Position numbers and translations under genes: made by a program. Shown here in pieces: positions 39,977 to 47,935 of a stretch of 64,000 nucleotides of DNA. The first letter of the stretch is position 1, and the number at the start of each line of letters is the position of its first letter. The notes under the pieces are model-generated. The model was not told where the DNA came from. It did no database searches and saw nothing but the letters and a program-made list of their open reading frames with translations. The DNA lies in NCBI RefSeq assembly GCF_017873135.1, contig NZ_JAGGJV010000006.1, forward strand, positions 372,001-436,000, written 5' to 3'. The stretch comes from Rhizobium herbae (GTDB lineage: Bacteria; Pseudomonadota; Alphaproteobacteria; Rhizobiales; Rhizobiaceae).

Positions 39977-40045
39977 ATGACTGATTTCGACCGCTACCCC
40001 CAGCGTCCCATCGCCATTTTCTTTGAAACGGCAATTTCCTCCTAG
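39977..40045 (+). CDS. 22-codon ORF after the B12 riboswitch (leader peptide or gene remnant)
   Basis: ATG at 39977 with AGGAG about 8 bases upstream opens a 22-residue frame, MTDFDRYPQRPIAIFFETAI, ending SS and TAG. It is the first translatable frame after the aptamer and hairpin, so it would be the direct target of translational control. I do not recognise a family. It may be a regulatory leader peptide or the truncated start of a lost B12-related gene, since the importer begins 146 bases further on. Existence as a translated product is unproven. Confidence 0.35.
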   Translation: MTDFDRYPQRPIAIFFETAISS

Positions 40046-40191
40046 AAATTCCAGGCCCCATGTCTCGGTAATACGGCGCTCCCGCTTGTGTAGCCATGCG
40101 CCTGCTTCCGATGCGTTGCCCGTTTTCCCTTTCACTCCAAGGCCGAAGCGCGCTGTCGCTTGGCTTGGACATCCGTTTCAGGAAACTCAGT

Positions 40192-41241
40192 ATGCCAAAT
40201 CTCGTCACGTCCATCCGCCCCCTTGCGTTGCTGGCGCCGCTTGCTGCCAGCGTTTTCGCGATTGTCAGCCTCTCCACGCCGACCGCCGCCGCATCGACGG
40301 CCTATCCGCTGAAAATCACCAATTGCGGCCAGTCCGTCAGCTTCGAAAAGCCGCCTGAAAAGATCGTTTCGATCGGTCAGGGCATGACCGAAATCCTGTT
40401 TTCGCTGGGGCTCGCCGACAAGATCGCCGGCACCGCGGTATGGGTCGGGCCGGTCCTGAAACAGTTCGACGCCGACAACCGGAAGATCAAGCGGCTTGCA
40501 GACAATGATCCGAGCTTCGAATCCGTCGTTGGCGAAGAGCCGGATCTCGTGGCCGCCGAATTCGAATGGCATGTCGGCGCGCAAGGCTCGGTCGGCAAGC
40601 GCGAACAGTTCTCCGGTCTCGGCATCAACACCTATGTCTCGCCGGCCGATTGTGTCGCCAAGGTCAACACCGATGGCGGCGACGGCGTGCGCCGCGAACT
40701 CTTCACGATGGATCTGATCTATCAGGAGATCGATGAACTCGCGGCGATTTTCGATATCCGGGATCGCGGCGACAAGCTCATTGCAGACCTGAAGAAGCGC
40801 GAGGCCGATGCCGTCGCCTCGATCGGCAATGCCAAGCTCGGCGCGCTTCCGGTCGTCTTCTGGTTTTCCAGCAAGGAAGTCGCGGGCGATGCCTTCATTG
40901 CCGGCAAGAACAGCGCTCCGGCCTATATCCTGAAGACACTCGGTGCCAAAAATGTCGTGACAACGGAAGAGGAGTGGCCGCTGGTCGGATGGGAAACCAT
41001 CGCCGAAGCCAATCCGTCGGTGATCGTCATCGCCACCATGGATCGCCGGCGTTACGCGGCCGACGATCCGGCCGTGAAGATCGATTTCCTCGAAAAGGAC
41101 CCGGTCACACGCCAGCTCGACGCCGTGAAGAACAAGCGTTTTGTCGAGATGGACGCGCAATCGATGAACCCGACGATCCGCACGATCGACGGTATCGAGA
41201 TCCTTGCCAAGGGCATCAAGTCCCTCGGATTGTCGCAGTGA
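40192..41241 (+). CDS. btuF: FecB/BtuF-type substrate-binding protein, probable corrinoid importer
   Basis: A 349-residue class III binding protein. Signal peptide MPNLVTSIRPLALLAPLAAS... ending PTAAA. The typical KIVSIGQGMTEILFSLGLAD block begins the mature domain, and EEWPLVGWETIAEANPSVIVIAT lies in the second lobe. The start at 40192 has AGGAAA upstream; the frame opens at 40096. The B12 riboswitch upstream supports transport of cobalamin or another corrinoid. It is longer than E. coli BtuF, so specificity for a related metal chelate cannot be excluded. Confidence 0.85.
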   Translation: MPNLVTSIRPLALLAPLAASVFAIVSLSTPTAAASTAYPLKITNCGQSVSFEKPPEKIVSIGQGMTEILFSLGLADKIAGTAVWVGPVLKQFDADNRKIKRLADNDPSFESVVGEEPDLVAAEFEWHVGAQGSVGKREQFSGLGINTYVSPADCVAKVNTDGGDGVRRELFTMDLIYQEIDELAAIFDIRDRGDKLIADLKKREADAVASIGNAKLGALPVVFWFSSKEVAGDAFIAGKNSAPAYILKTLGAKNVVTTEEEWPLVGWETIAEANPSVIVIATMDRRRYAADDPAVKIDFLEKDPVTRQLDAVKNKRFVEMDAQSMNPTIRTIDGIEILAKGIKSLGLSQ

Positions 41242-42290
41242 GCCTAACCATGGTCCAACCGGTCGCGATCGGTCGGAGGTGGTGGGCGCATCTGGCGCTC
41301 GTCACCCTCAGCTTCGTAGCACTCGGTTTCATCATCAGTCTTGCCGTCTCCATCGGCGAGATTTCCATCCCGCTTGAAACGACGGCAAAGGCTGTTTCCA
41401 ACCGACTGTTCGGCACGGCCTTCGAATTGAGCCGCATCCATCAGGGCATCGTCTGGGACTACCGTCTCAGCCGCGCGCTGCTGGCGGCCAGTGCCGGGGC
41501 GGCGCTGGCATTGTCAGGGGCCATCCTGCAGGCGCTGCTGCGCAACCCGCTGGCCGAACCCTATGTGCTCGGGATTTCGGCCGGCGCCTCGACAGGCGCC
41601 GTCGCGGTGATGATCCTCGGCTTCGGTTATGGCGTCCTGACACTGTCGACCGGAGCGTTTATCGGCGCGGTTGTCGCCTTCATGCTGGTCTCGGCTCTCG
41701 CTGCCGGGGCGGGGGGAGGCGCTGACCGGATCATTCTCGCAGGCGTTGCCGGCTCGCAGCTTTTCAACGCGCTGACATCCTACATCGTCACGACATCCGC
41801 CAATGCCGAGCAGGCGCGCGGCGTGATGTTCTGGCTGCTCGGCAGTCTTTCGGGCGTGCGCTGGCCGGATGTCTATCTGGCCGCTCCCGTCGCGGTCATC
41901 GGTCTTGTGGTATCGCTGTTTTATGCCCGTGCGCTCGATGCCTTCACGTTCGGTATCGATGCCGCGGCGGCCCTCGGGATCGCGGTCAATCGGGTCCGCG
42001 TCATCCTTCTCGGCGCCACAGCGCTGATGACGGCGGCGATGGTCAGCATCGTCGGCTCCATCGGCTTCGTCGGGCTCGTCATTCCGCATGCCGCGCGGTT
42101 TCTGGTCGGCCCGTCGCATCGGCGGCTGCTGCCGGCATCGGCGATGATCGGGGCGATCTTCATGGTGGCGGCCGATATCGTCTCCCGTATCATCATTCCG
42201 CAGCAGATCTTGCCGATCGGCGTGGTGACGGCATTGTTCGGCGCGCCCGCCTTCGCGCTCATTCTCTACAAGGCAAGGAGGCCGGTTTGA
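41238..42290 (+). CDS. btuC: FecCD/BtuC-type ABC permease
   Basis: A permease of about 350 residues with about ten membrane segments. Family motifs include SGAILQALLRNPLAEPYVLGISAGAS-like N-half elements and the C-half GSIGFVGLVIPHAARF. A GTG at 41238 overlaps the btuF stop (GTGA) and is preferred for coupling; ATG 41250 (MVQPVAIGRR) is an alternative. It forms the homodimeric channel of the riboswitch-controlled importer. Confidence 0.88.
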   Translation: MSLTMVQPVAIGRRWWAHLALVTLSFVALGFIISLAVSIGEISIPLETTAKAVSNRLFGTAFELSRIHQGIVWDYRLSRALLAASAGAALALSGAILQALLRNPLAEPYVLGISAGASTGAVAVMILGFGYGVLTLSTGAFIGAVVAFMLVSALAAGAGGGADRIILAGVAGSQLFNALTSYIVTTSANAEQARGVMFWLLGSLSGVRWPDVYLAAPVAVIGLVVSLFYARALDAFTFGIDAAAALGIAVNRVRVILLGATALMTAAMVSIVGSIGFVGLVIPHAARFLVGPSHRRLLPASAMIGAIFMVAADIVSRIIIPQQILPIGVVTALFGAPAFALILYKARRPV

Positions 42291-43051
42291 GCATTTCGGT
42301 TCGTGACGTGCACTGGTCGGCCGGCGGTCTGATGATCGTCGACGGCATCAGCATCGATGTCGCCCCCGGCAAGACGCTGGGGTTGCTTGGTCCGAACGGG
42401 TCGGGCAAATCCAGCCTGCTGCGGCTCATCTGCCGCCTGCGAAATGTGAAAAGCGGCGTCATCGCGCTCGGAAACACCGATATTGCCGCGATGGCGCGTC
42501 TCGATATCGCCCGGCGCGTTGCCTTCGTCGAGCAGCAGGCAACGACCGAGGCGCAGGTGACCGTGCTGGATGTCGTCCGGCTGGGCCGCACGCCGCATCG
42601 TGGGCCGCTGTCGCCGTGGAGTGCTGCGGACGATGCCGCGGTCAATGCCGCACTTCGCCAGGTCGGCATGCCGGAGCGCACCGGCCAGTTGTGGCATACG
42701 CTGTCGGGCGGCGAACGCCAGCGGGTGCATATCGCCCGTGCCCTGGCGCAGACGCCGAGCGAACTGCTGCTCGATGAACCGACCAATCATCTCGATATCC
42801 AGCATCAGCTGGAAATCCTGAGTCTCGTGGCGCGACTGCCGGCGACCAGCATTATTGCGCTGCACGATCTCAATCTCGCGGCGATGTTCTGCGATACTCT
42901 GGCCGTTCTTCACCAGGGAAAGGTCGTGGCTGCGGGAACGCCGGAGGACGTACTGACCGAAGAGCTGATCGCCAATGTGTTTGGTGTGCGGGCCTATATC
43001 GAGCGCTCGGCCCATCATGGGCGGCAGCATGTGCACTACCGGCTGGATTAA
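42287..43051 (+). CDS. btuD: FecE/BtuD-type ABC ATPase
   Basis: A 254-residue ATPase. Walker A GPNGSGKSS near residue 34; Q-loop region VEQQATTEAQVTVLDVV, typical of siderophore/B12 importers; signature LSGGERQRV; Walker B ELLLDEPTNHLD; His switch ALHDLNLAA. TTG start at 42287 overlaps the permease stop, with AAGGAGG 9-12 bases upstream. It energises corrinoid import. End of the riboswitch-controlled operon. Confidence 0.9.
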   Translation: MSISVRDVHWSAGGLMIVDGISIDVAPGKTLGLLGPNGSGKSSLLRLICRLRNVKSGVIALGNTDIAAMARLDIARRVAFVEQQATTEAQVTVLDVVRLGRTPHRGPLSPWSAADDAAVNAALRQVGMPERTGQLWHTLSGGERQRVHIARALAQTPSELLLDEPTNHLDIQHQLEILSLVARLPATSIIALHDLNLAAMFCDTLAVLHQGKVVAAGTPEDVLTEELIANVFGVRAYIERSAHHGRQHVHYRLD

Positions 43052-43132
43052 CTGTAAACGGGTGTTTGCTCCCGCTCGGCGCGACGGCTTATTTTTCGGG
43101 TAAGCCCAGCATGCAGCGGCGGTAAGCCCAAT

Positions 43133-43146
43133 GCTTTTATAAAAGC
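43133..43146. repeat. 14-base palindrome in the gap after btuD
   Basis: GCTTTTATAAAAGC is a perfect palindrome. It follows two copies of GGTAAGCCCA (near 43100 and 43121). The 227-base gap 43052-43278 shows no gene. The palindrome could be a weak terminator or a regulator site for the DUF982 gene. Confidence 0.35.
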
Positions 43147-43278
43147 GCCCCACGTTCGCAGGCAGAACCTCTGGTTTCGTGCCTTTGTCGATCAAATCAA
43201 TCAGCCCGATGGACAGGCAGTTTGGAATGATATTTGCATGAAAGCTAATATATGCAAGTAGACAGGAGGAAAAGTGTC

Positions 43279-43596
43279 ATGGGCTCGAACATGCCGCATC
43301 ATTTTCCTGCACTTTGGATACTCATGAGTGTTGGAGAAAAATACAGGCGTATAGACACGGTCGACGCCGCCGCTCAGTTGCTAATTGAACAATGGCCTTC
43401 GCATGACGGCAGCAAATATATTGATGCTCTACGGGCTTGTCGCGATGCATTGCGGGATATCGTGCCGGCGTATGCGGCGCGTGAGGCGCTCATGTGCGCT
43501 GCAGACGAGGCCCTCATTTGTTACATTTGCGTCATCCAGGGTGAGGAGTCCCGAAAGTCCATCAGAAATACAAGTTCAGGCGCGAAACACGCTTGA
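43279..43596 (+). CDS. DUF982 family protein
   Basis: A 105-residue protein matching the small DUF982 family common in rhizobia. Recognisable features are the early VGEKYRRIDTVDAAAQLLIEQWP, then KYIDALRACRDALRDIVPAYAAREALMCAADEA. Function is unknown. ATG 43279 is chosen because AGGAGG lies about 9 bases upstream; ATGs at 43252 and 43291 are in frame. The gene is AT-richer than its neighbours and stands alone between btuD and a toxin-antitoxin remnant. Confidence 0.75.
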   Translation: MGSNMPHHFPALWILMSVGEKYRRIDTVDAAAQLLIEQWPSHDGSKYIDALRACRDALRDIVPAYAAREALMCAADEALICYICVIQGEESRKSIRNTSSGAKHA

Positions 43597-43771
43597 AAAC
43601 GAGCAACTCTGAAACATAAACGGCTCCTGCGAAACGTATATTTTAGTTCCATAAAGGCGTTATCCCACCGGCAGAGAGAATGGGGGGGACGGATCCGACC
43701 CCATGTAGATGTGGAAATATTTGACAAACTTTGCCAAAATCGAATTTGATCCCTTCAAATGGAGATTTCCG

Positions 43772-44014
43772 ATGGCGACCATGAACGTATCTCTTCCAGA
43801 CCCGATGAAGGATTGGGTGGAGGCGCAGGCCAGGACTGGGCGATATTCGAACGCTAGCGACTACGTGCGCGACCTGATCCGACGCGACCAGACACGAAGC
43901 GACAAGATTGCCGCCATGCAAAGTTTCGTCGAGGCCGGGCTCCAAAGTGGCATTGGCATTCGATCGAAGGATGAACTCTTTGTCGAGGCGATGGCCCGTG
44001 CCAGCAAGTCATGA
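43772..44014 (+). CDS. parD: ParD-like (CopG/RHH) antitoxin
   Basis: An 80-residue ribbon-helix-helix antitoxin. N-terminal strand TMNVSLPDPMKDWVEAQ, then TGRYSNASDYVRDLIRRDQ, the classic ParD DNA-binding half. The C-terminal half normally wraps ParE. GGAG lies upstream of the ATG at 43772. It overlaps the toxin gene by 4 bases (ATGA). The toxin reading frame is broken, so the antitoxin may now be an orphan. Confidence 0.9.
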   Translation: MATMNVSLPDPMKDWVEAQARTGRYSNASDYVRDLIRRDQTRSDKIAAMQSFVEAGLQSGIGIRSKDELFVEAMARASKS

Positions 44015-44262
44015 GTTTTAAACTTTCTGTCGAGGCGGAAGAAGACATCATTGCGATCGCCGAGCAGGGTGCTCGTATGTTCGGATTAGACCAGGCAAAA
44101 CGCTACCACGATGAACTTTTCGCACTATTTGATCTGATAGCGGCTAATCCACATAGCGCCACGGATGGAGCTGTGGGTTTTGGTGTGCCTTAGGTTCGAA
44201 TTGGTTCAAGGCGACCCATGTATTCATTTATGCTCAAACAATCTGGAAGGCTGCGATTTTGA
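44011..44262 (+). pseudogene. parE: Decayed ParE toxin gene
   Basis: The first 48 codons read as ParE (FKLSVEAEEDIIAIAEQGARMFGLDQ, then AKRYHDELFALFDLIAANPH). The frame then drifts and stops at TAG 44191-44193, giving 60 residues against about 95-100 in intact ParE. Downstream pieces of the usual C-terminus remain in other frames: VRIGS in the frame of the stop, then FKATHVFIYA one frame over, resembling the (F/Y)KxxHVIIY strand. At least one frameshift and a nonsense codon are implied. The toxin is almost certainly inactive. Confidence 0.7.
44192..44214 (+). repeat. Left copy of a 23-base imperfect direct repeat
   Basis: AGGTTCGAATTGGTTCAAGGCGA here matches 52760-52782 in 22 of 23 bases, in the same orientation, 8.57 kb apart. 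Outside the 23 bases the two loci differ. It lies in the decayed parE region. See the partner copy and the finding. Confidence 0.7.
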
Positions 44263-44279
44263 ATCTGAGACAGCACCAA

Positions 44280-45494
44280 TTATGCGGCGGTGCTTTTGAT
44301 TCTGGTCTCAGAGCGATTAGCCACTCGCCCGTGCTGATGCAGCACAAGTGCCACTGCACCGAGCACGGTATCGTCGTTGCCAAGGAACTTACCCACAACG
44401 AAACGGGGTCTTGGCATGTCGGCAACCTGGTCGGGTGGGGGTAGCGTGTGACGCGCGAAACTGCGCTTCAGGGGATTTGTGAATGCCTCTCCGATCGTCG
44501 CCAGCTTGCCGACGATGATGAAGAGCGGTGGATTGAGGATTGTGGCTGTGACACCCATGCCCCAACCCGCCTTTTCCGCAGCATCCTCGATCAGCCGCCG
44601 GTATCCTAACCGTCCTTCTCGGGCGCGCTCGATAAACTGATCGATTGTAACCGGCTGGCCGCCAAATTCTTCCGCATGCCGCATGAGATGATAGCCACCG
44701 ACAAAGGTCTGCAAGCAGCCACGATTGCCGCAGCGGCAGAGACTACCGTTGGGATCAAGAGCAATGTGGCCGAATTCAGCTGCACTGCCGTTGAAGCCCC
44801 GCTGGACGACGCCGTCGCGTACAATTGCGCCGCCTACGCCAAGATCGAACTTGTAGAGCACAAAGTCCTTTTCACCGATCGCCGCACCCCAGGTCATTTC
44901 GGCAAGGGCGCCGCAATGGCTTTCGTTTTCCGCATGCAGCGGACACTCAAGATGTTTTGAAAAGATCGCGGCGAGATCGACGCCGCCCCAGGTCGGCAAC
45001 ACGTCGCCATTCAGTACGCGCCCGTCATAGCTGAGTGGAGCGGAGATTGCGAGACCAACGCCTAGGAGGTCCTCAATGGCAAGGTCGAGCGAGGCGCATT
45101 GCCGGGTCAGATTGTCCTTGATCTGCTCAGCCGCTTCTTCCGGCGTATAGTCGCGGCGCATCTCGAACCAGACATCGGAAAGCACGGTATGGGCAAGGTC
45201 GCAGATAACGATGCGGATTTCGCCGAGACCTAGGAGGACGCCCGCGCAGCGCCCTGTTGCGGGGTTAAGGGAGAGAAGCTGCGAAGGTCGACCAAAGCCA
45301 TTGCTCTTGGTGTCGAGTTCGAGAACAATGCCGCAATCTTTCAATTCCGAAAGAAGTGTTGAAACCGTAGAGCGGGCGAGGCCGGTGGATTTTACCAGTT
45401 GCGATGCTGTGGCCGCGCCGATCGCGGCAATCGCGCGTACGATGCGGCCGGCTGGCGCTTCCTGATCCCTAAAAACCTCTTTTACGTCGTGCAT
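44280..45494 (-). CDS. ROK family transcriptional repressor
   Basis: A 404-residue ROK protein. N-terminal winged HTH (GAATASQLVKSTGLARSTVSTLLSEL) is followed by an actin-like ROK domain. Zinc-binding cysteines are visible in GSLCRCGNRGCLQTFVGGYHL and the sugar-binding segment in GSAAEFGHIALDPNG. It probably represses the divergent ABC-hydrolase operon, with release by the imported sugar or a derivative. Inverted repeats in the shared 237-base gap (45537-45578 and 45666-45687) are candidate operators. The C-terminal end abuts the parE remnant. Confidence 0.92.
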   Translation of the reverse strand: MHDVKEVFRDQEAPAGRIVRAIAAIGAATASQLVKSTGLARSTVSTLLSELKDCGIVLELDTKSNGFGRPSQLLSLNPATGRCAGVLLGLGEIRIVICDLAHTVLSDVWFEMRRDYTPEEAAEQIKDNLTRQCASLDLAIEDLLGVGLAISAPLSYDGRVLNGDVLPTWGGVDLAAIFSKHLECPLHAENESHCGALAEMTWGAAIGEKDFVLYKFDLGVGGAIVRDGVVQRGFNGSAAEFGHIALDPNGSLCRCGNRGCLQTFVGGYHLMRHAEEFGGQPVTIDQFIERAREGRLGYRRLIEDAAEKAGWGMGVTATILNPPLFIIVGKLATIGEAFTNPLKRSFARHTLPPPDQVADMPRPRFVVGKFLGNDDTVLGAVALVLHQHGRVANRSETRIKSTAA

Positions 45495-45536
45495 ATTTCT
45501 TTCTCCTCCCGCGCAATTTTAATTCAGACTCTCGAC

Positions 45537-45687
45537 CGCAACGCAATATTTTTCGAGGACGAAGTATGTTGCGTTGCGAAGCGACAAATAATGCTCTTTT
45601 CGGCCATAAATGCGCGCAAAAATCCAGATTTTTGTAGTCATTTATTTCGAATATGAAAAAAGTGATTGACAAGCGAGGCCTTGTCAA
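45537..45687. promoter_or_regulatory. Inverted repeats in the ROK/ABC divergent promoter region
   Basis: Two perfect inverted repeats are seen. CGCAACGCAA (45537-45546) pairs with TTGCGTTGCG (45569-45578) across 22 bases. TTGACAAG (45666-45673) pairs with CTTGTCAA (45680-45687) around CGAGGC. The second contains a -35-like TTGACA reading towards the binding-protein gene. The TTGACAAG/CTTGTCAA dyad is the better operator candidate for the ROK repressor. The gap is clearly AT-rich. Confidence 0.5.
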
Positions 45688-45731
45688 CGATTTTTTGGGC
45701 AGCGGGGAGGACCGCTCTATGGGAGGCTTTT

Positions 45732-46976
45732 ATGAAAATCAGAACTGCTATTGCAGCTACACTATCTGTGCTGGCGATCACCGCGGGACTTGGGCTGAAT
45801 TCGGCTGCCGCCGAAGAGCTGAAAATCTGGACACTGTCGTTCGAAAACGAGTCCGCCAACGTCGCTTGGCAGAAAATCATCAAGGAATTCGAGGCTGCCA
45901 ACCCCGATATCACCATTTCGCTCGAGAACCGCTCGGTCGATGAGCACAAAGCCGCCCTGCGCGTCGCTGCCCAGTCGAGCCAGGGGCCGGACATCTTCTT
46001 CATGTGGGCAGGTCTTGGCCTCGGCGGTGAATTCGTCAATGCTGGCCTTTCGCAGCCGCTCGACAAATATTACGACCAGTATGGTTGGGACAAGCGTCTG
46101 GTCGGAACGGCCGGCAGCTTTTCGAATATCTATGAGGGCGGTCGCCACGGTGTTCCCTATACCTTCCATGGCGAGGGCATCTATTACAACAAGGGGCTGT
46201 TCGAAAAGGCCGGCATCACGCAACCGCCCGCCACCTACGACGAGCTGAAGGCCGATGCGGCCAAGCTGAAGGATGCGGGCATTCCCGCTATGACCTTCGG
46301 CGGCACGGTCAATTGGCATCTGATGCGCCTGATGGACGTGATTCTGGAAGCCAAGTGCGGCGCTGAAAAGCACGATACGCTGATGGCGATGAAGGTCGAC
46401 TGGTCGACGGAGGCCTGCGCGACGGCGAGCTTCCAGGAGCTGAATGAATGGTCGCAGAACTACATTCTCTCGCCGTTCATGGGCATCGACAATTCGCAGA
46501 GCTTCAACCTGTTCCTCGCCGGCCGTGCGGCTATGATGCTCGAAGGCGACTGGCTGGTAAGTCAGCTGCGCGGCGAAAATCGTCTCGCCGATTTCGATCT
46601 GTTCCCGTTCCCGACCGGAACCGATCGCCTCTACGGATTCGCGGAATATCTCTACGTCTCCTCGAAGAGCAGCAAGGCGGACGCGGCGGCAAAATTCCTC
46701 GACTACATGCTTTCCGACACGGTGCAGCAGGACAATCTCGGTGCGTTCGGTTCGATCTCGATCAACGCGAACGTGAAGTACGAGAAGGTCGATCCGCTTG
46801 ACCAGAAGTGGATGGATATCTTCGCCAAGTACACCAAGATCTACATGAATGGCGACCAGGCCTTCCCGCTCGACGTGACAACGGAATATTTCCGCGTCAT
46901 CAACGAAGTGGCATCCGGCAACATCAAGCCAGACGCTGCGGGCAAGACCCTCCAGACCTTCATCGCCAATCGCTAA
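45732..46976 (+). CDS. ABC sugar importer, extracellular solute-binding protein
   Basis: A 414-residue family 1 binding protein with signal peptide MKIRTAIAATLSVLAITAGL, cleaved near NSAAAEE. Core features are PDIFFMWAGLGLGGEFVNAG and GRAAMMLEGDWLVSQLRGEN. GGGAGG lies upstream of the ATG at 45732. First gene of a five-gene operon: SBP, two permeases, DUF4038 hydrolase, ATPase. Divergent from the ROK repressor. A very stable hairpin follows at 46986. Confidence 0.92.
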   Translation: MKIRTAIAATLSVLAITAGLGLNSAAAEELKIWTLSFENESANVAWQKIIKEFEAANPDITISLENRSVDEHKAALRVAAQSSQGPDIFFMWAGLGLGGEFVNAGLSQPLDKYYDQYGWDKRLVGTAGSFSNIYEGGRHGVPYTFHGEGIYYNKGLFEKAGITQPPATYDELKADAAKLKDAGIPAMTFGGTVNWHLMRLMDVILEAKCGAEKHDTLMAMKVDWSTEACATASFQELNEWSQNYILSPFMGIDNSQSFNLFLAGRAAMMLEGDWLVSQLRGENRLADFDLFPFPTGTDRLYGFAEYLYVSSKSSKADAAAKFLDYMLSDTVQQDNLGAFGSISINANVKYEKVDPLDQKWMDIFAKYTKIYMNGDQAFPLDVTTEYFRVINEVASGNIKPDAAGKTLQTFIANR

Positions 46977-46985
46977 CCTCCCAAG

Positions 46986-47018
46986 GCAGGGTCCTGCGAG
47001 CATGCTCCAGGACCCTGC
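46986..47018 (+). terminator. Strong intra-operon hairpin after the binding-protein gene
   Basis: GCAGGGTCCTG (46986-46996) pairs perfectly with CAGGACCCTGC (47008-47018). The loop contains GAGCATGCTC, which itself pairs, so the stem is almost continuous over 15 pairs with one bulged C. No T tract follows. It fills the 59-base gap between the SBP and permease genes and probably protects the SBP mRNA end or attenuates downstream expression. Confidence 0.6.
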
Positions 47019-47035
47019 ACCGGCCCGGTGATCCT

Positions 47036-47935
47036 ATGTCCAAAGTGCGCCTGTCGTTGCGGCCGAGCACGCAGGGTTATGTCCTGCTTGCGCCAGCCCT
47101 GATCGTCTACCTGCTGTTCGCGGTCTATCCGATGATCGACGTCATCCGGATGTCCTTCTCGTCGTGGAATGGATTGAGCCCGCAGGCGAAGTTCGTGGGC
47201 GTCGCAAACTACCGTGCGATCCTGACGCAGGACCCGGTTTTCTGGGGTGCGCTGTGGAACACGCTGATCTGGACCACCGCGGCCGTGATCGTGCCCAATC
47301 TGATCGCCTTCGGCGTGGCGCTCGCGCTCAACCAGAACATTCCCGGCCGCTCGTCGCTTCGCATCATTTTCTACCTGCCCGTCATCATCGCGTCGATCGC
47401 CGTCGCGACCATCTGGAAATGGATGTACGACCCGTTCTTCGGCCTCTTCAACGGGCTCCTGACCAGCTGGGGGCTGAGCGGATGGATCATGGACTGGCTC
47501 GGCGACAAGAAGATCGCGCTCTGGTCCGTGTTCGTGGCCCATCTCTGGCAGTCCGTCGGCTTTTCCATGGTGCTGTTTCTCGCAGGGCTGCAGAGTGTCT
47601 CGACGACGCTGATCGAGGCGGCCCGCATCGACGGGGCAGGGCGCTGGGGGGTGTTCCGCTATGTAACGCTGCCGGCTCTCGTTCCGACAATTACGGTCGT
47701 CATCGTGCTGTCGCTCATCAATTCGTTGAAGGCCTTCGATATCGTCTACGGCATGACTGGCGGCGGGCCGGCGCAATCGACGCAGATGCTGGCGATGTGG
47801 GCCTATACGCAATCGATGCAGCTCGGGGTGTTCGGGCGAGGGGCTGCCGTTTCCGTGGTGCTGCTGTTGATCACGCTGGTCGTCGTGATCCCTTACATGC
47901 GCTGGATGTTCAAGCGTGAGGATGCGGTGCGATGA
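47036..47935 (+). CDS. ABC sugar importer, permease (MalF/UgpA type)
   Basis: A 299-residue permease with six membrane segments. N-terminal QGYVLLAPALIVYLLFAVYP; EAA loop TLIEAARIDGAGRWGVFRYV. It overlaps the next permease gene by 4 bases (ATGA). No strong SD is visible, as the hairpin ends 17 bases upstream. Part of the ROK-controlled carbohydrate importer. Confidence 0.92.
   Translation: MSKVRLSLRPSTQGYVLLAPALIVYLLFAVYPMIDVIRMSFSSWNGLSPQAKFVGVANYRAILTQDPVFWGALWNTLIWTTAAVIVPNLIAFGVALALNQNIPGRSSLRIIFYLPVIIASIAVATIWKWMYDPFFGLFNGLLTSWGLSGWIMDWLGDKKIALWSVFVAHLWQSVGFSMVLFLAGLQSVSTTLIEAARIDGAGRWGVFRYVTLPALVPTITVVIVLSLINSLKAFDIVYGMTGGGPAQSTQMLAMWAYTQSMQLGVFGRGAAVSVVLLLITLVVVIPYMRWMFKREDAVR

Noticed and set aside
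40974..42290. 438-codon version of the BtuC-type permease
   Set aside because: The first 88 codons overlap btuF in another frame and have no membrane-protein character; the start is near 41238-41250.
44193..44201. GGTTCGAAT, resembling a tRNA T-loop
   Set aside because: No T-stem or other tRNA arm around it; it is part of the 23-base direct repeat in the parE remnant.
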